This document shows positions 8,271 to 16,920 of a DNA stretch of 19,140 nt, piece after piece. A model generated the notes under the pieces. It was not told the origin of the DNA, did no database searches, and saw only the letters and a program-made list of their open reading frames with translations. Each line of letters opens with the position of its first letter. The first letter of the stretch is position 1. Position numbers and translations under genes: made by a program. The stretch comes from Blastocladiella britannica (lineage: Eukaryota; Blastocladiomycota; Blastocladiomycetes; Blastocladiales; Blastocladiaceae): assembly GCA_025349905.2 (NCBI GenBank), contig MU624880.1, forward strand, positions 1 to 19,140, written 5' to 3'.

Positions 8271-9485
8271 TAAATCATCGTGAGTGGCCCCCGCGGCACC
8301 TGCAAGATTTGCTGGCCGCGAATAAAGTCCTGACTTGCCGCCTGCCACCGTCGTTGCGGTCGGGGCGGCCACCACTTGCTTGCGCATGATCGCATTCAAG
8401 GCCCACAGGAACCTGTGCAGTAGTAAGTTGACGTGTCAGTGTCACAATTGATCAAGCTCGGAGAGAACTATTGTGCAAGAAGCACGAACCGAATAAAGAG
8501 CAAAAGGCGCATTGCTTCGAAAAAGTTGTACCTATTCCCAAGTTCAATTTCGAATGAGTAATTCAGTTAAATCGGCGAATAAACTAAGAAAGTTGCACGT
8601 ACAGTGATACATAAGGATCGACTGATGCAACGGCATTGACGACGACATTGGAAGTGACGCCCATAACAACTCTGGATCAAGGAATCGAGATTACTCTCTG
8701 TGAGTCAAGAAAAAACTAGAAAAGAGTCCCATTGGATAAACGCACTCGGTGGGGAGCAATAACTGAACCTCCCAAAGGAGCTCTTTGATGCCCTGTCGCA
8801 TAATGGAGCCATCCGGGCGAATAAAGGCATTGCGGAGCTGCAAGACAAACAAACCAGACACGATGGCATTGAATGCGCAATCGGCCGCAGCATAGTAGCT
8901 GAAGTACGTGTTAAAGAGCGCGATCGACACGTGCCTGCCGCTCAAGTAGAAAAAGTAACTGTAGAGCGACACAGAGGCGGCAGCCGAGATCCCACACATG
9001 GCAAGGATCACGCGAAGCTTTTTGCGGTGGTGCATTGGGGCCATTCGATACAGTCGCCAAGTGTTCAACAATGTGATTCCAAGTCCTGTTTTTCATGTAT
9101 GTATTTGTCAGTCTTTGCGCGGAATCCAGCAGCCATTCGCAATAGCAAACGCACCAGCAATAAATTGACACACGGTGGAGAATTCCTCAATAATGGCAAA
9201 CATGGAAGTCGTCAGACCGGGCATGGACAAGACATGGTTGATCGTGTTGTCGATTGTGCGGCACACTACAATCAGCAAGAGGGCCAGATAAAACGAATTG
9301 GTGGATTTGCTTGCCCGGTAAAGGTGAAGCGCTTTCCAGAACGCCGTCACGAGGAGAAAATATGTTGGGAACAGGAAGAGCGGTGCCCCCTGGTAGTCAA
9401 ATACCGCCTAAATTTTTTATTTGGATTAACACATGTCGGATCAGCGGGAAAAAAAGCGTGGACCAACATTTGCAAACCGCGTCAT
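8196..9485 (-). CDS. Seven-helix membrane protein (six exons), family unknown
   Basis: My exon chain is 9485-9468 (start least sure), 9407-9155, 9085-8746, 8671-8603, 8531-8490 and 8412-8196: 939 nt, 312 aa, with phases matching at all joins. Donors are GTTGGT, GTGCGT, GTGCGT, GTACGT and GTTCGT; all acceptors end in AG. Hydrophobic helices fall near residues 12-35, 45-68, 76-105, 114-138, 143-174, 205-227 and 228-247, separated by short basic loops such as RLYRM and HHRKKLR, which suggests a seven-helix topology with a cytosolic Ala/Gly-rich tail (about 250-312). A receptor-like role is possible, but I see no diagnostic GPCR or rhodopsin motif and no retinal-binding lysine that I would trust. 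The product probably lies in a membrane; ligand and pathway are unknown. Its last coding exon overlaps the opposing gene. Confidence 0.8.
8490..8531 (-). other. 42-nt microexon in the seven-helix gene
   Basis: The microexon lies between acceptor GGAATAG and donor GTTCGT and encodes YNFFEAMRLLLFI in phase 2 at both ends. Including it turns a 190-nt intron into two of normal size (71 and 77 nt) and completes a final helix reading AMRLLLFIRFLWALNAIM. Skipping it also keeps the frame. Confidence 0.75.
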
Positions 9486-9582
9486 GGCTTTAGAGTATTT
9501 GCCGTACGTATGTATGTGCGTTTAATTATTAGAAGTTGTTTTGAAGGGAGAATCCAACTATATTTACTCAAATATTTGCATT

Positions 9583-9604
9583 CATTTCCCAGTATTGGGA
9601 AATG
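9583..9604. repeat. Perfect 9-bp inverted repeat with 4-nt loop
   Basis: CATTTCCCA and TGGGAAATG flank GTAT. The dyad could form a hairpin or be a dimeric factor site in the divergent promoter. Confidence 0.7.
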
Positions 9605-9720
9605 CTTCATTCGCACAAAACCTCATTCGAGTAACAGTTGCTGTCAAATGCTTCACGTGCATCAGTTCAATATGGCAGTGCATCTACATCCAGCTGTTTG
9701 CTTGACAAGTGTGGTCGGCA

Positions 9721-9758
9721 TGGAACCGATCTTTGGTTCCAATAAATTTATTTATTGG
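9721..9758. repeat. Two abutting palindromes
   Basis: TGGAACC (9721-9727) pairs with GGTTCCA (9735-9741). Overlapping its right end by three bases, CCAATAAAT (9739-9747) pairs with ATTTATTGG (9750-9758). Both pairs are perfect. The second contains CCAAT in both orientations. Confidence 0.7.
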
Positions 9759-9894
9759 CTCGTTCGCTCTGAAATGCGTTGTTACGCATCCATATTGATC
9801 AAATAGCGTCCCGGTGTCATTGGTCCGAGGGTCGTCGGCAATGAGAAGGCGGGAGGTAAGGGAGGCTCTTTCAATTCAGTTTCAATATAAATCA

Positions 9895-12800
9895 ATGAAC
9901 GGGAGCGGCTCTCCCGCGGCCAGCGGCGGCGCAACGGCACCACGGACACCACCCCTGGTGCCACCGTCCCTGCCGATCCCACCTCACGTTCTAGCCGTGA
10001 TTCACGACCGCACCTGGCTGGTGCGCGACCTGGACGACGACGACAAGGACGACAGCGACAAGAACGACAATCAGACAGTCATCTCGCGGACCCTGGGACG
10101 CGCACGCGCGCCGCCCTCGGTGGTGGTCGGCGTCGACTACGGCACCACCTTCTCGGGCTTTGCCTGGGCGCGTATCGGCACCCAGGGCGGCGGGACGGCA
10201 GCGGCGCCGCCACCCATCATTCGCGTCAACACCAACTGGGACCACCAGCCGCCCGGCATATTTAGCGCAAAGCTGCCCACCGTGTCGGTGTACTCGCGCC
10301 CTGGTTCTGGTTCTGGCCCTGGCTCTGGTCCTCATGGCTCTGGTCCTGGCTCTTCAACTCGCCCGACGCTGCTTTCATGGGGCTGGCGTGCGGCTGCCGA
10401 TTTCTCTGGCACCGGCGCAAAGCTGGCCCTCGCCAAACTGGCTCTTCACCCGGACACACCGGCGCACCGCCGGCCCGTGATCCCGGCCGGCCTCTCTGTC
10501 GAGGACGTGGTCGCTGACTATCTGGCCGAACTTGCCGCCGCCGCACGCGAATGCATTGGCGACGACGTGGAATTCACCGAGGACGTCCGATGGTGCTTTA
10601 CCGGTTCGTCTTTTTCTTCCTTTCCTATTTTGACTGACCGATTGATTGACTGACTGGCCGACCAATTCGAAAACAGTGCCCGTCAACTGGCCCGCATCGG
10701 CCCTTTCGACCCTGCGCATGGCTGCTCACCGAGCGGGACTGACACGTGCGCCCGAGTCGCGAGCACTGACGTTTCTCGAAGAGCCCGAGGCTGCCGCGCT
10801 CACCTGCCTCGAAGACGTGGCGGCTGGGACCGCGCCCGGCCCACCCATGCCGCCCGGCTCGGCGTTCCTGGTGGTGGATGCTGGCGGCGGCACTGTCGAC
10901 ACGTTTCACTGCACCCTGGACGCCCAGAGTCGACTGGACGAGATCACCGTCGGCGCCGGTGCTTTTCTTGGCGCTTCGTTCGTCGACGCCCGATTCCTGG
11001 CCTTTCTGCGCGAACAGCTTGGTTCCGATGCGTTTGAGGCCCTCACAGAGGAGCCGCGGCTGGCGAGCACCTGGCGCGAATTTGAGGCCAAGTGGGAGGC
11101 GGTCAAGCGCTCGTACCGTGGCCCGATGGGTTCAGCTTCCGGTACCCTCACTACCGCTGCTGGGAGCTACGAGACGCTCATGTTTACCCTGTCGCTCTAC
11201 CGCGAGCTCTCGGACGACGTCAAGGACCGGCTCCGTGACCGTCAGGACGGCGTGGACGACGAGCTTCGCATTGCGCAGGACGATTTGCGCGCCATGTTCG
11301 ACCCGGTCGTGATGGCGATCCGCGACCTGGTGGTCGCGCAGCTCCAGTCCGCTGCCGCTGGATCGGTGGTGGATCGCATTGTGCTCGTGGGCGGGTTTGG
11401 CGCCAATCGGTACCTGCACTCGGTGCTGGCGCATGACCCGGCCATTGCTGCTCGAGTCGGCGCCGGTGGGGTGCGCGTGGCTCCCTCGCCCGAAGCCGCG
11501 GTGGTCGGCGGTGCCGTGCGGTACGGCCTGGATCGAGCGCGCATTCGCACCCGCAGGGCCAAGTCCACGTTGGGCCTCCTCGTCCACGCAAACGCTGCTG
11601 CTGTGGCGATGGCTCAGGCAGCCGCCGCCGCCGCCGCCGCTTCCACGGGTACGAGTCCAAGTATTGGGACCAATGGCTCGCCGCCCACCGCGTCCACACC
11701 CGTGTCGCTTTCAGGAGAAAGTGGGGATGCTGCCCTCACTTCTACTCCGCGTATTCTGACCGTGGACGGGGCAACGTATCTTGTCCTCGTCAAGCGCGGC
11801 GACCCAGTTCCGTACGACGCCGTGGTGGTGCACCATCACTTGGCACTTGGCGACCGGTCGACCACGGGCGCTGTCAAAATTTACGAGCTCTCCGACGCCG
11901 AGGATACTGGGCGGGGGGGCGATGCCAACAAGGCGCCGTCCCTCGTTGGTCGCGTCGAGATTTCGGCCCCGCTGACGCCTGGCATCAAACGCCGCGTCAC
12001 GTTGCTCGTTCATTTCGGCGCCCTCGAGCTGCGTGTTCGCGCCGTATCAGAAATGGACGGCCGCGAGTGGCAGGCGTCGGTGCGCTACGACGTGACGTCG
12101 GATGGCCGTCGCCCACCAACATTGACCCGGGCTTCCACTGCTGCGCCTGCCCCACAATCAGGACCTTCCCGCGCTTTGGCGGATTCGCGGTCCTACTCGG
12201 TCCCCGATATGCCGCGCCATGCTACCCCACTCCCAGGTGGAGGTGTGCTGCCATCGCCGCCGCCGCCCGTCCCGCTTCCGCGCGACATGCTTCCTACTGG
12301 TGCCTCCGCCGCGTCCATGGCCTCGTCCTGGATGGGTCGCACGTCGATTGCCCGCGCTGCACCACCCCAACATCACTATCCGCATCCACCTCAGCATAAC
12401 CAACAGCAGCAACAGCAGTATCAACCTCATCCGATGCAATATCAACATCAGCAAGGGCATTCGGGGACAGCAGGTGGTCTGCCTGCACGCTCGGCCTCTG
12501 TTGGCGGAGTCGGTGGTCGCAGCAGTCCAAGCTCGAGCCCAGTTCCCCACCCGCACCATAGCCCGCGGCCACCGCTACCGCCTCCACCGGCAATCCCAGG
12601 TCAGTGGACAAACCCAGGCGCTTCACCTCCGACGCCATATGGATATCAGCAGCAGCACCAAGCGGCCACTGCTCCCGGGGCCATCGTGGCACCTTCGCCA
12701 GTGGCGCACTATCCGTCCATGCCCGGCTGGCCGGCTGGAATACAAGCGCGAGGAACTTGGATTAGTGGAGGAGGCGGTCACGCCATGCCGTCCGCGTCAC

Positions 12801-13180
12801 CGCCGACCACGTCTCCGTCCCCATCGCACATGCCGTCCATGGCGGCAGCGATGCAGTTGCCACACCCACCCAGCCACCATGCCATGCCCGTGAGACGCGC
12901 AGTGTCCCCCGCGCCGTCGCACTCGAGCTCGTACTCGAGCCGCGTGTACGGTACGCCACCATCGGCCGGCTTCCAACAGCATCAGCAGCAGCATCAGCAG
13001 CAGCAGCTCATGTATGCCTCTGGTGGGTACGGGCAGCAGCAGCCACCGCCTTTTCCTACCGATCAGCGGGCGCCTGCTCGCCACGGAGAGAGCCCGGGTC
13101 CTTATAGGCCACCATCGTCGGCGTCCCCTTCCGGGTCGACAGGATATCAGCAGCAGCAGCGGCATCCGCATCACCAATAG
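9895..13180 (+). CDS. HSP70-like (HSPA12-type) ATPase with long low-complexity tail
   Basis: Two exons, 9895-10603 and 10677-13180, give 1070 aa. The intron (73 nt, donor GTTCGT, acceptor AAACAG) splits a Val codon and restores WCFTVPVNWPASAL. The actin/HSP70-fold ATPase shows phosphate-1 motif VVVGVDYGTTFSG near residue 76, phosphate-2 motif VVDAGGGTVD near 302, and adenosine motif IVLVGGFGANRYL near 470. Divergence from canonical HSP70 and the absence of a normal substrate-binding domain and EEVD end point to the HSPA12-like group, common in fungi. An Ala/Thr/Ser insert (about 545-585) interrupts the region after the ATPase. From about residue 714 the protein is Pro/Ser/Gln/His-rich with CAG/CAA-type runs, a disordered, prion-like tail. 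The start at 9895 follows TATAAATCA; an in-frame upstream ATG at 9841 would add 18 residues. The SGSGPGSGP repeat at 10303-10350 is a small in-frame minisatellite. Confidence 0.92.
10303..10350 (+). repeat. In-frame minisatellite encoding SGSGPGSGP-type repeats
   Basis: Tandem variants of GGTTCTGGCCCTGGCTCTGG encode alternating Ser-Gly and Pro-Gly in a surface insert of the ATPase domain. Confidence 0.7.
10604..10676 (+). other. Intron of the HSP70-like gene
   Basis: A 73-nt intron with donor GTTCGT, repeated TGACTGA-type branch-like motifs and acceptor AAACAG, phase 1. Splicing restores the conserved VPxxW segment of the ATPase. Confidence 0.92.
12390..13170 (+). repeat. Gln/His triplet-repeat tracts in the HSP70-like tail
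   Basis: Clusters of CAG, CAA and CAT codons at about 12400-12455, 12640-12660, 12975-13012, 13030-13042 and 13146-13175 encode Q and H runs in the disordered tail. Mixed codons suggest selection on the protein as well as slippage. Confidence 0.75.
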
Positions 13181-13271
13181 CCGCACATATAAACATATTC
13201 TGTACTTTGGATCGCAATGTCCGTCTATATTTTCGTTGGCAACCTATGTTATCTCCAAAACTTCTCTCAAA
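13181..13271. other. Short convergent intergenic spacer
   Basis: Only 91 bp separate the stop codons of the HSP70-like gene and the orphan gene. It is AT-rich with ATATAAACATATT near 13186, possibly serving polyadenylation on either strand. Confidence 0.5.
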
Positions 13272-14876
13272 TTACGCCTCCCCGATCTCGGCCAAGATCG
13301 CGTGCACTGCGACCGGATCCGCATTGTTGTCGTTGACCCGGCGCCGGGCCAAGTCGCGGCTCCAGCAGACGGCACTCTCCAGCGATACTGGATCGTCGGC
13401 GCGCGCCAATGCCCGCATCAGCTCGCGGACAACCGGCACCGAGCATGGGACGCACCGGGCAATGATGGTTGCTGGTGGTGCGAATGATGCCGGTCCTGCA
13501 AGTGTGGCCATCGATGCCGATGCCATGTCCCCAGCGGTGGTGCCTGAACGAGAGCGACGCGTAATGGAGTCTGCCTCGGCGCACAGCTTGAGGTACCGCC
13601 GTTCGCGTTTCGAGGACGAAAGCGACGACCACTTGAGTCCCGATGTGCCCAGGATCACGCGCAGGGGTGTCAGCAGGGCTACCAGCGCGTGCTGGTTTTG
13701 CGATTCGGAGAGGCACTGTCCTTGAAGTTGTGAGTCACTCGGTCCTGTTACAAATATGAATATGGACGGACCCAGCAAGTGTCCACGATGCGCTTTGCGT
13801 GGGCTTTGCGTGCTGCAGAGGTTGGGTGCTTTTTCTTGTCCAAGGCCCGGTAGACGGCATTCGCCAGCTGTACACATCACAAAGATGGATCAGCCGTTTG
13901 TTGATGAGGTATAGTTAAAAAAAAATTTACATACCAGCTGTGCCTCGGCACCGAGCGCGTGCCAGCGCTTCAGATCGCGCTCGGCCTTGACGCGCAAGCC
14001 GCTGCTGGAATTGTCGCCGTCGGTGCCTTCGGTCTCTTCCCACACCACTGGATCGCGGACCGTGCGCGCGTACGCTTGCGCCGACACGGTGGTGATAGCA
14101 ACGGCAATGCCGGCGGGAGGGAAAGACAGCCAGTGTGGGCCGTGGTACGGGTTCGCGACTGCTTTGGAAGTGGCCGTCGCTGGCATCGCATGATGCGGCA
14201 TTTTGAGATCGCTGTCGTCAGCGGCAGGCTGTCGAGAGTCGGCTCGGATGAGCGGCGCAACAGGTTTTACGCCGCAGTGGACAGGAGGCGCCGCCGCCTC
14301 CGGACATTTTTGCACCAGCATTGCAAACGGCGCTAGGATCACGCTCTGGACGGATGCAATACTGCGCTCCTCGTCGTCTACCGTTTCCGTGACAGTTGCT
14401 TCCTCGGCCTGCAGTATTACCGATGGCGGATTGGACGAGGAGTACGTGCTCGCGGGCGCAAGCGAATCCGCCGTCTCCTCGGTGATTTCATCCTCGTCGT
14501 CCGTGTCCGCGGCGCTCACCACCATTTCTTCATTGCCGGTCGAGTCATCATCGACTGCTTCTTCGGCATGACCGTGATCTGCAGCAGCTGCGGCTGCCAG
14601 AGTGAAAGTGGGACTGACGAGCGTCACAACGCTGCTGTTGTTCTCGATCGCAGCCTGCCATTTTGCATGGAGCGGACCGAGTGTACGCGGCGTTGTTGTC
14701 GATGGTTTTCCAGTCGGAGCTGCAGACACGGTGAAAGCTGCGAGTTTGTGTTGCGGGACACGCGCGATCCGTGATCCAGAGCCGGAGGTGGATGCCGGCA
14801 GTGGTGCGGCGGCGGGGGCGGGGCCTACGGCGGCCGTCTTTTCAAAGTAGCGGGCGAGAGCGGCGACGGAAGCCAT
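13272..14876 (-). CDS. Orphan protein, acidic middle and basic helical C-terminus (three exons)
   Basis: Exons 14876-13935, 13867-13772 and 13715-13272 total 1482 nt, 493 aa, all joined in phase 0. Intron 1 is 67 nt (donor GTATGT followed by a T-run, acceptor GTACAG); intron 2 is 56 nt (donor GTCCGT, acceptor GGACAG). The N-terminus reads MASVAALARYFEKTAAV, then Ala/Pro/Thr-rich sequence. Residues about 90-180 are acidic and Ser/Thr-rich. From about 280 the sequence turns helical and charged: ERDLKRWHALGAEAQLLANAVYRALDKKK, given here in two parts as it spans intron 1, then KRERRYLKLCAEAD and RELMRALARADDP. No signal peptide or membrane segment. I do not recognise the family. The helical C-terminus is the part most likely to be a domain. 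Its stop is 91 bp from that of the convergent HSP70-like gene. Confidence 0.78.
13716..13771 (-). other. Intron 2 of the orphan gene
   Basis: A 56-nt intron with donor GTCCGT, acceptor AAGGACAG and a GAGTGACTCAC branch-like dyad, phase 0. It links DTCW to CLSESQNQ. It is the less certain of the two introns. Confidence 0.65.
13868..13934 (-). other. Intron 1 of the orphan gene
   Basis: A 67-nt intron with donor GTATGTAAA leading into nine T, acceptor GTGTACAG, phase 0. Confidence 0.85.
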
Positions 14877-15313
14877 GATCTTCTAATATTCTATGGTTGT
14901 ATACTTTTATATTGCAAGTGGATCCACTGTACAATACGTCACTTCATATGAATAGTAAATAATATTTCACGCCTCTGAATCATTCAAGAAACATCTCGAA
15001 ACAGCGACCGGCAGCAAACGGCAAGTTTCACTCTCGATTAGTGAAACTACCTGCATGCCCAACAAGTCCGACCGCACGCTCGCTGGCAAATGACTTTACA
15101 CAACGCTTTTCTCTTCCATTTTTCCGATTTTCGTTTGCGCTTGTGAAAAAGTTGACAATAACACAAGCCAAAAAGAGTATCGACCCGATTACCCCCTCCT
15201 CTTAACAAATAATACAAGTACCGAGGCGCTGGACCGATGCAAGCAAGCTCGGCTGTCCCCGGTCCCCGCACTTCAATCAGTCCGCTCTTTCCCGTCATCG
15301 CACTTAACTGCAG
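14877..15313. promoter_or_regulatory. Divergent promoter region between the two orphan genes
   Basis: The 437-bp AT-rich spacer contains, on the minus strand, TATAAAA at 14905-14911, 29-35 nt before the ATG at 14876, a credible TATA position. The plus-strand side near 15314 has no such motif and ends CTGCAGATG. I see no gene in it. Confidence 0.5.
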
Positions 15314-16354
15314 ATGCAGCACTACCACGAGCAACACCACTCGCGCGCGCGTCCCCCGCCTCCCCTGGTAGACCTCCAGTGCGCCCATTCGCACCCCCAC
15401 GCGCTGCCGTTGCTGCCGTCCCCGCCTCCGACTCCGTCCCCGACTTCGGTGACCATGCCACCATCACCAGCAGGACCACTTCCGCAAGGACACGCGATGT
15501 CCTGGTCCGCACGCGGGCTGCCGCCGCCACACCTGCAGGCGCCGCCGCATTCCCTACACCTCGACCCGCGCCGCTTAGCCGCGTACCCGTACCCTGGCCA
15601 ACACCACCCGTCGTCGCTGCTACTTCCGCCGTCGCCATCGCTGCCTCCACCGTCACCGTCGCTCCCTCCGCCACCGCCACTTCCGCGGTCGCCGGCGCGG
15701 CTGCCGCACTGGGCGAGCCGGCTTCTCGCCGCTTCGTCGTCCAAACTGGCACGCGCCCCGGTCCCCGGAGGTGCTAGCAGCCCGAACACGTCGGCGCCGA
15801 ACGCGTCCAACAACGACAGGCGTACTTCCGCACAGCCGTACCGGCCATTATGTCCGCTGCCGTTACGTGCGCGGGTCACCGTCCAGCGCGCGCTGGCATG
15901 GGCCGCTCGCGCGACATGGGGCATCCCGGCCGGCGCCGTCGACGGTGTGCTGGTGAAGGTCGACCAGGACCCGCCGGCCATGATGCACGGAAACGATGCG
16001 ATGGACGTTGACCGGTCCGAGTCCGAGTCTGACGACTATGACGACGACGAGTACGGGGATGCGGACGAGTCGGACATGGACGACGACGAGGACGACAATG
16101 ACATTGATGGGCATGACCGCCAACCACATCCCCATCACCATATGGGCCACGGCTACATCGGACATATGGCACCACCTCCATTACCATGGCCGCGGATCCC
16201 TGCATACGCGCGCGTCTCCTTGGCCAGCGATCCCTCGCAAGCACTACCTTCCCCACCACCATCTCCTCCCTTGAGCAGTCACTTGCGCGCGAATTTTGCT
16301 TTTGGCGCACCCAGCCCGCTTCCCTTGGTTCGCGGCGCTGGTCGATGGGCGTAA
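15314..16354 (+). CDS. Low-complexity Pro-rich and acidic protein, function unknown
   Basis: A single open exon of 346 aa. Residues 1-140 are Pro/His/Ser-rich with runs such as LPPPSPSLPPPPPLP. Residues about 185-225 form the only ordered-looking segment (LRARVTVQRALAWAARATWG, then VDGVLVKVDQ). Residues about 235-265 are strongly acidic Asp/Glu/Ser (ESESDDYDDDEYGDADES), and a His/Pro-rich stretch and a hydrophobic Pro-rich C-terminus follow. I chose this frame over two overlapping ones because the acidic run with intact codon pattern and the position after the divergent promoter fit it best. No family recognised; a nuclear or adaptor role is conceivable from composition only. The CAG just before the ATG leaves room for an upstream exon. 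Confidence 0.65.
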   Translation: MQHYHEQHHSRARPPPPLVDLQCAHSHPHALPLLPSPPPTPSPTSVTMPPSPAGPLPQGHAMSWSARGLPPPHLQAPPHSLHLDPRRLAAYPYPGQHHPSSLLLPPSPSLPPPSPSLPPPPPLPRSPARLPHWASRLLAASSSKLARAPVPGGASSPNTSAPNASNNDRRTSAQPYRPLCPLPLRARVTVQRALAWAARATWGIPAGAVDGVLVKVDQDPPAMMHGNDAMDVDRSESESDDYDDDEYGDADESDMDDDEDDNDIDGHDRQPHPHHHMGHGYIGHMAPPPLPWPRIPAYARVSLASDPSQALPSPPPSPPLSSHLRANFAFGAPSPLPLVRGAGRWA

Positions 16355-16920
16355 ATACACATTCTTTTTTTTTTTTTCATGAGTTTAGCACTGCATCCCA
16401 GCATCCCATCTTAGCTCCTCACAAGAAAGTCTCCATTTTGGGACAAGGATCCACAAGTATATCAGGACCGGCCGATCACGTTGATTGCGCTTGCGCCGTG
16501 CATAGTTCTTGGCGGGGGTCCGCGCATTTCCGTCCAATCGTTGCCCCCATAGCGGCAGTACGACCGGCTTGGATGACGAAGGCTGCCGGGGGTGCCGGCC
16601 ACGTTCACCCATGGTTGAGCGAAGTCATCGAGATGCAAACACATGAAAGGACCCGGGTGCCTGGATATCAATCGGACCAATGATAAGAATGGCTTCATTC
16701 CGTAACGCTGGCCATGCCTTGCAGTTTTTTTACTGATCAAAATCGTCATCATTTAGCATTTCGGCACCAGTTCAAAAAGTTGACCTTGAAGGTAAATGCA
16801 GGGCCTCGCAAGCAAACATTGCGGGGCGACAATACTGATGACTGCTGCACGTATGCTTCAAGGCCAGTTGCGCGACATGCCAGAACTAAAAGCGCGTGTC
16901 TCAGTGAAAAAAACTATGCA
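16355..16920. other. Intergenic region with no convincing gene
   Basis: This 566-bp stretch lies between two convergent genes. It starts with ATACACATTC and an 11- to 12-T run near 16367. A minus-strand open frame at 16752-16462 (ending ASAINVIGRS) has fairly balanced composition but no recognisable family, start context or splice support, so it is left uncalled. It may be an old gene fragment. Confidence 0.45.

Larger units (their letters stand above)
9486..9894. promoter_or_regulatory. Divergent promoter region between the seven-helix gene and the HSP70-like gene
   Basis: The AT-rich 409-bp spacer contains three strong palindromes (9583-9604, 9721-9741 and 9739-9758) and a TATAAA at 9886-9891. 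Both genes start from it. A long plus-strand open frame crosses it but has no coding character. Confidence 0.55.

Noticed and set aside
8413..8602. A single 190-nt intron in the seven-helix gene
   Set aside because: It keeps the frame but is over twice the length of the others, and a consensus-bordered 42-nt exon inside it restores a helix.
8931..9806. A 291-codon plus-strand open frame
   Set aside because: It runs antisense to the seven-helix gene and through an AT-rich promoter. Its product is rich in Cys, His and basic residues with no domain pattern, and the opposite strand has a well-supported spliced gene.
15379..15777. Plus-strand Ala/Pro/Thr-rich frame of 132 codons overlapping the Pro-rich orphan
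   Set aside because: It is another frame of the same repetitive GC-rich sequence and lacks the acidic run and the full-length openness of the chosen frame.
15322..15981. Minus-strand frame encoding a Gly/Asp/Ser-rich 219-residue product
   Set aside because: It is the complement of the Pro-rich coding stretch on the plus strand; its GGGGG and DGDGG runs are what reversed Pro codons give.
16462..16752. Minus-strand frame of 96 codons
   Set aside because: No recognisable domain, no promoter or splice support, and it lies between convergent gene ends; kept only as a note in the spacer entry.
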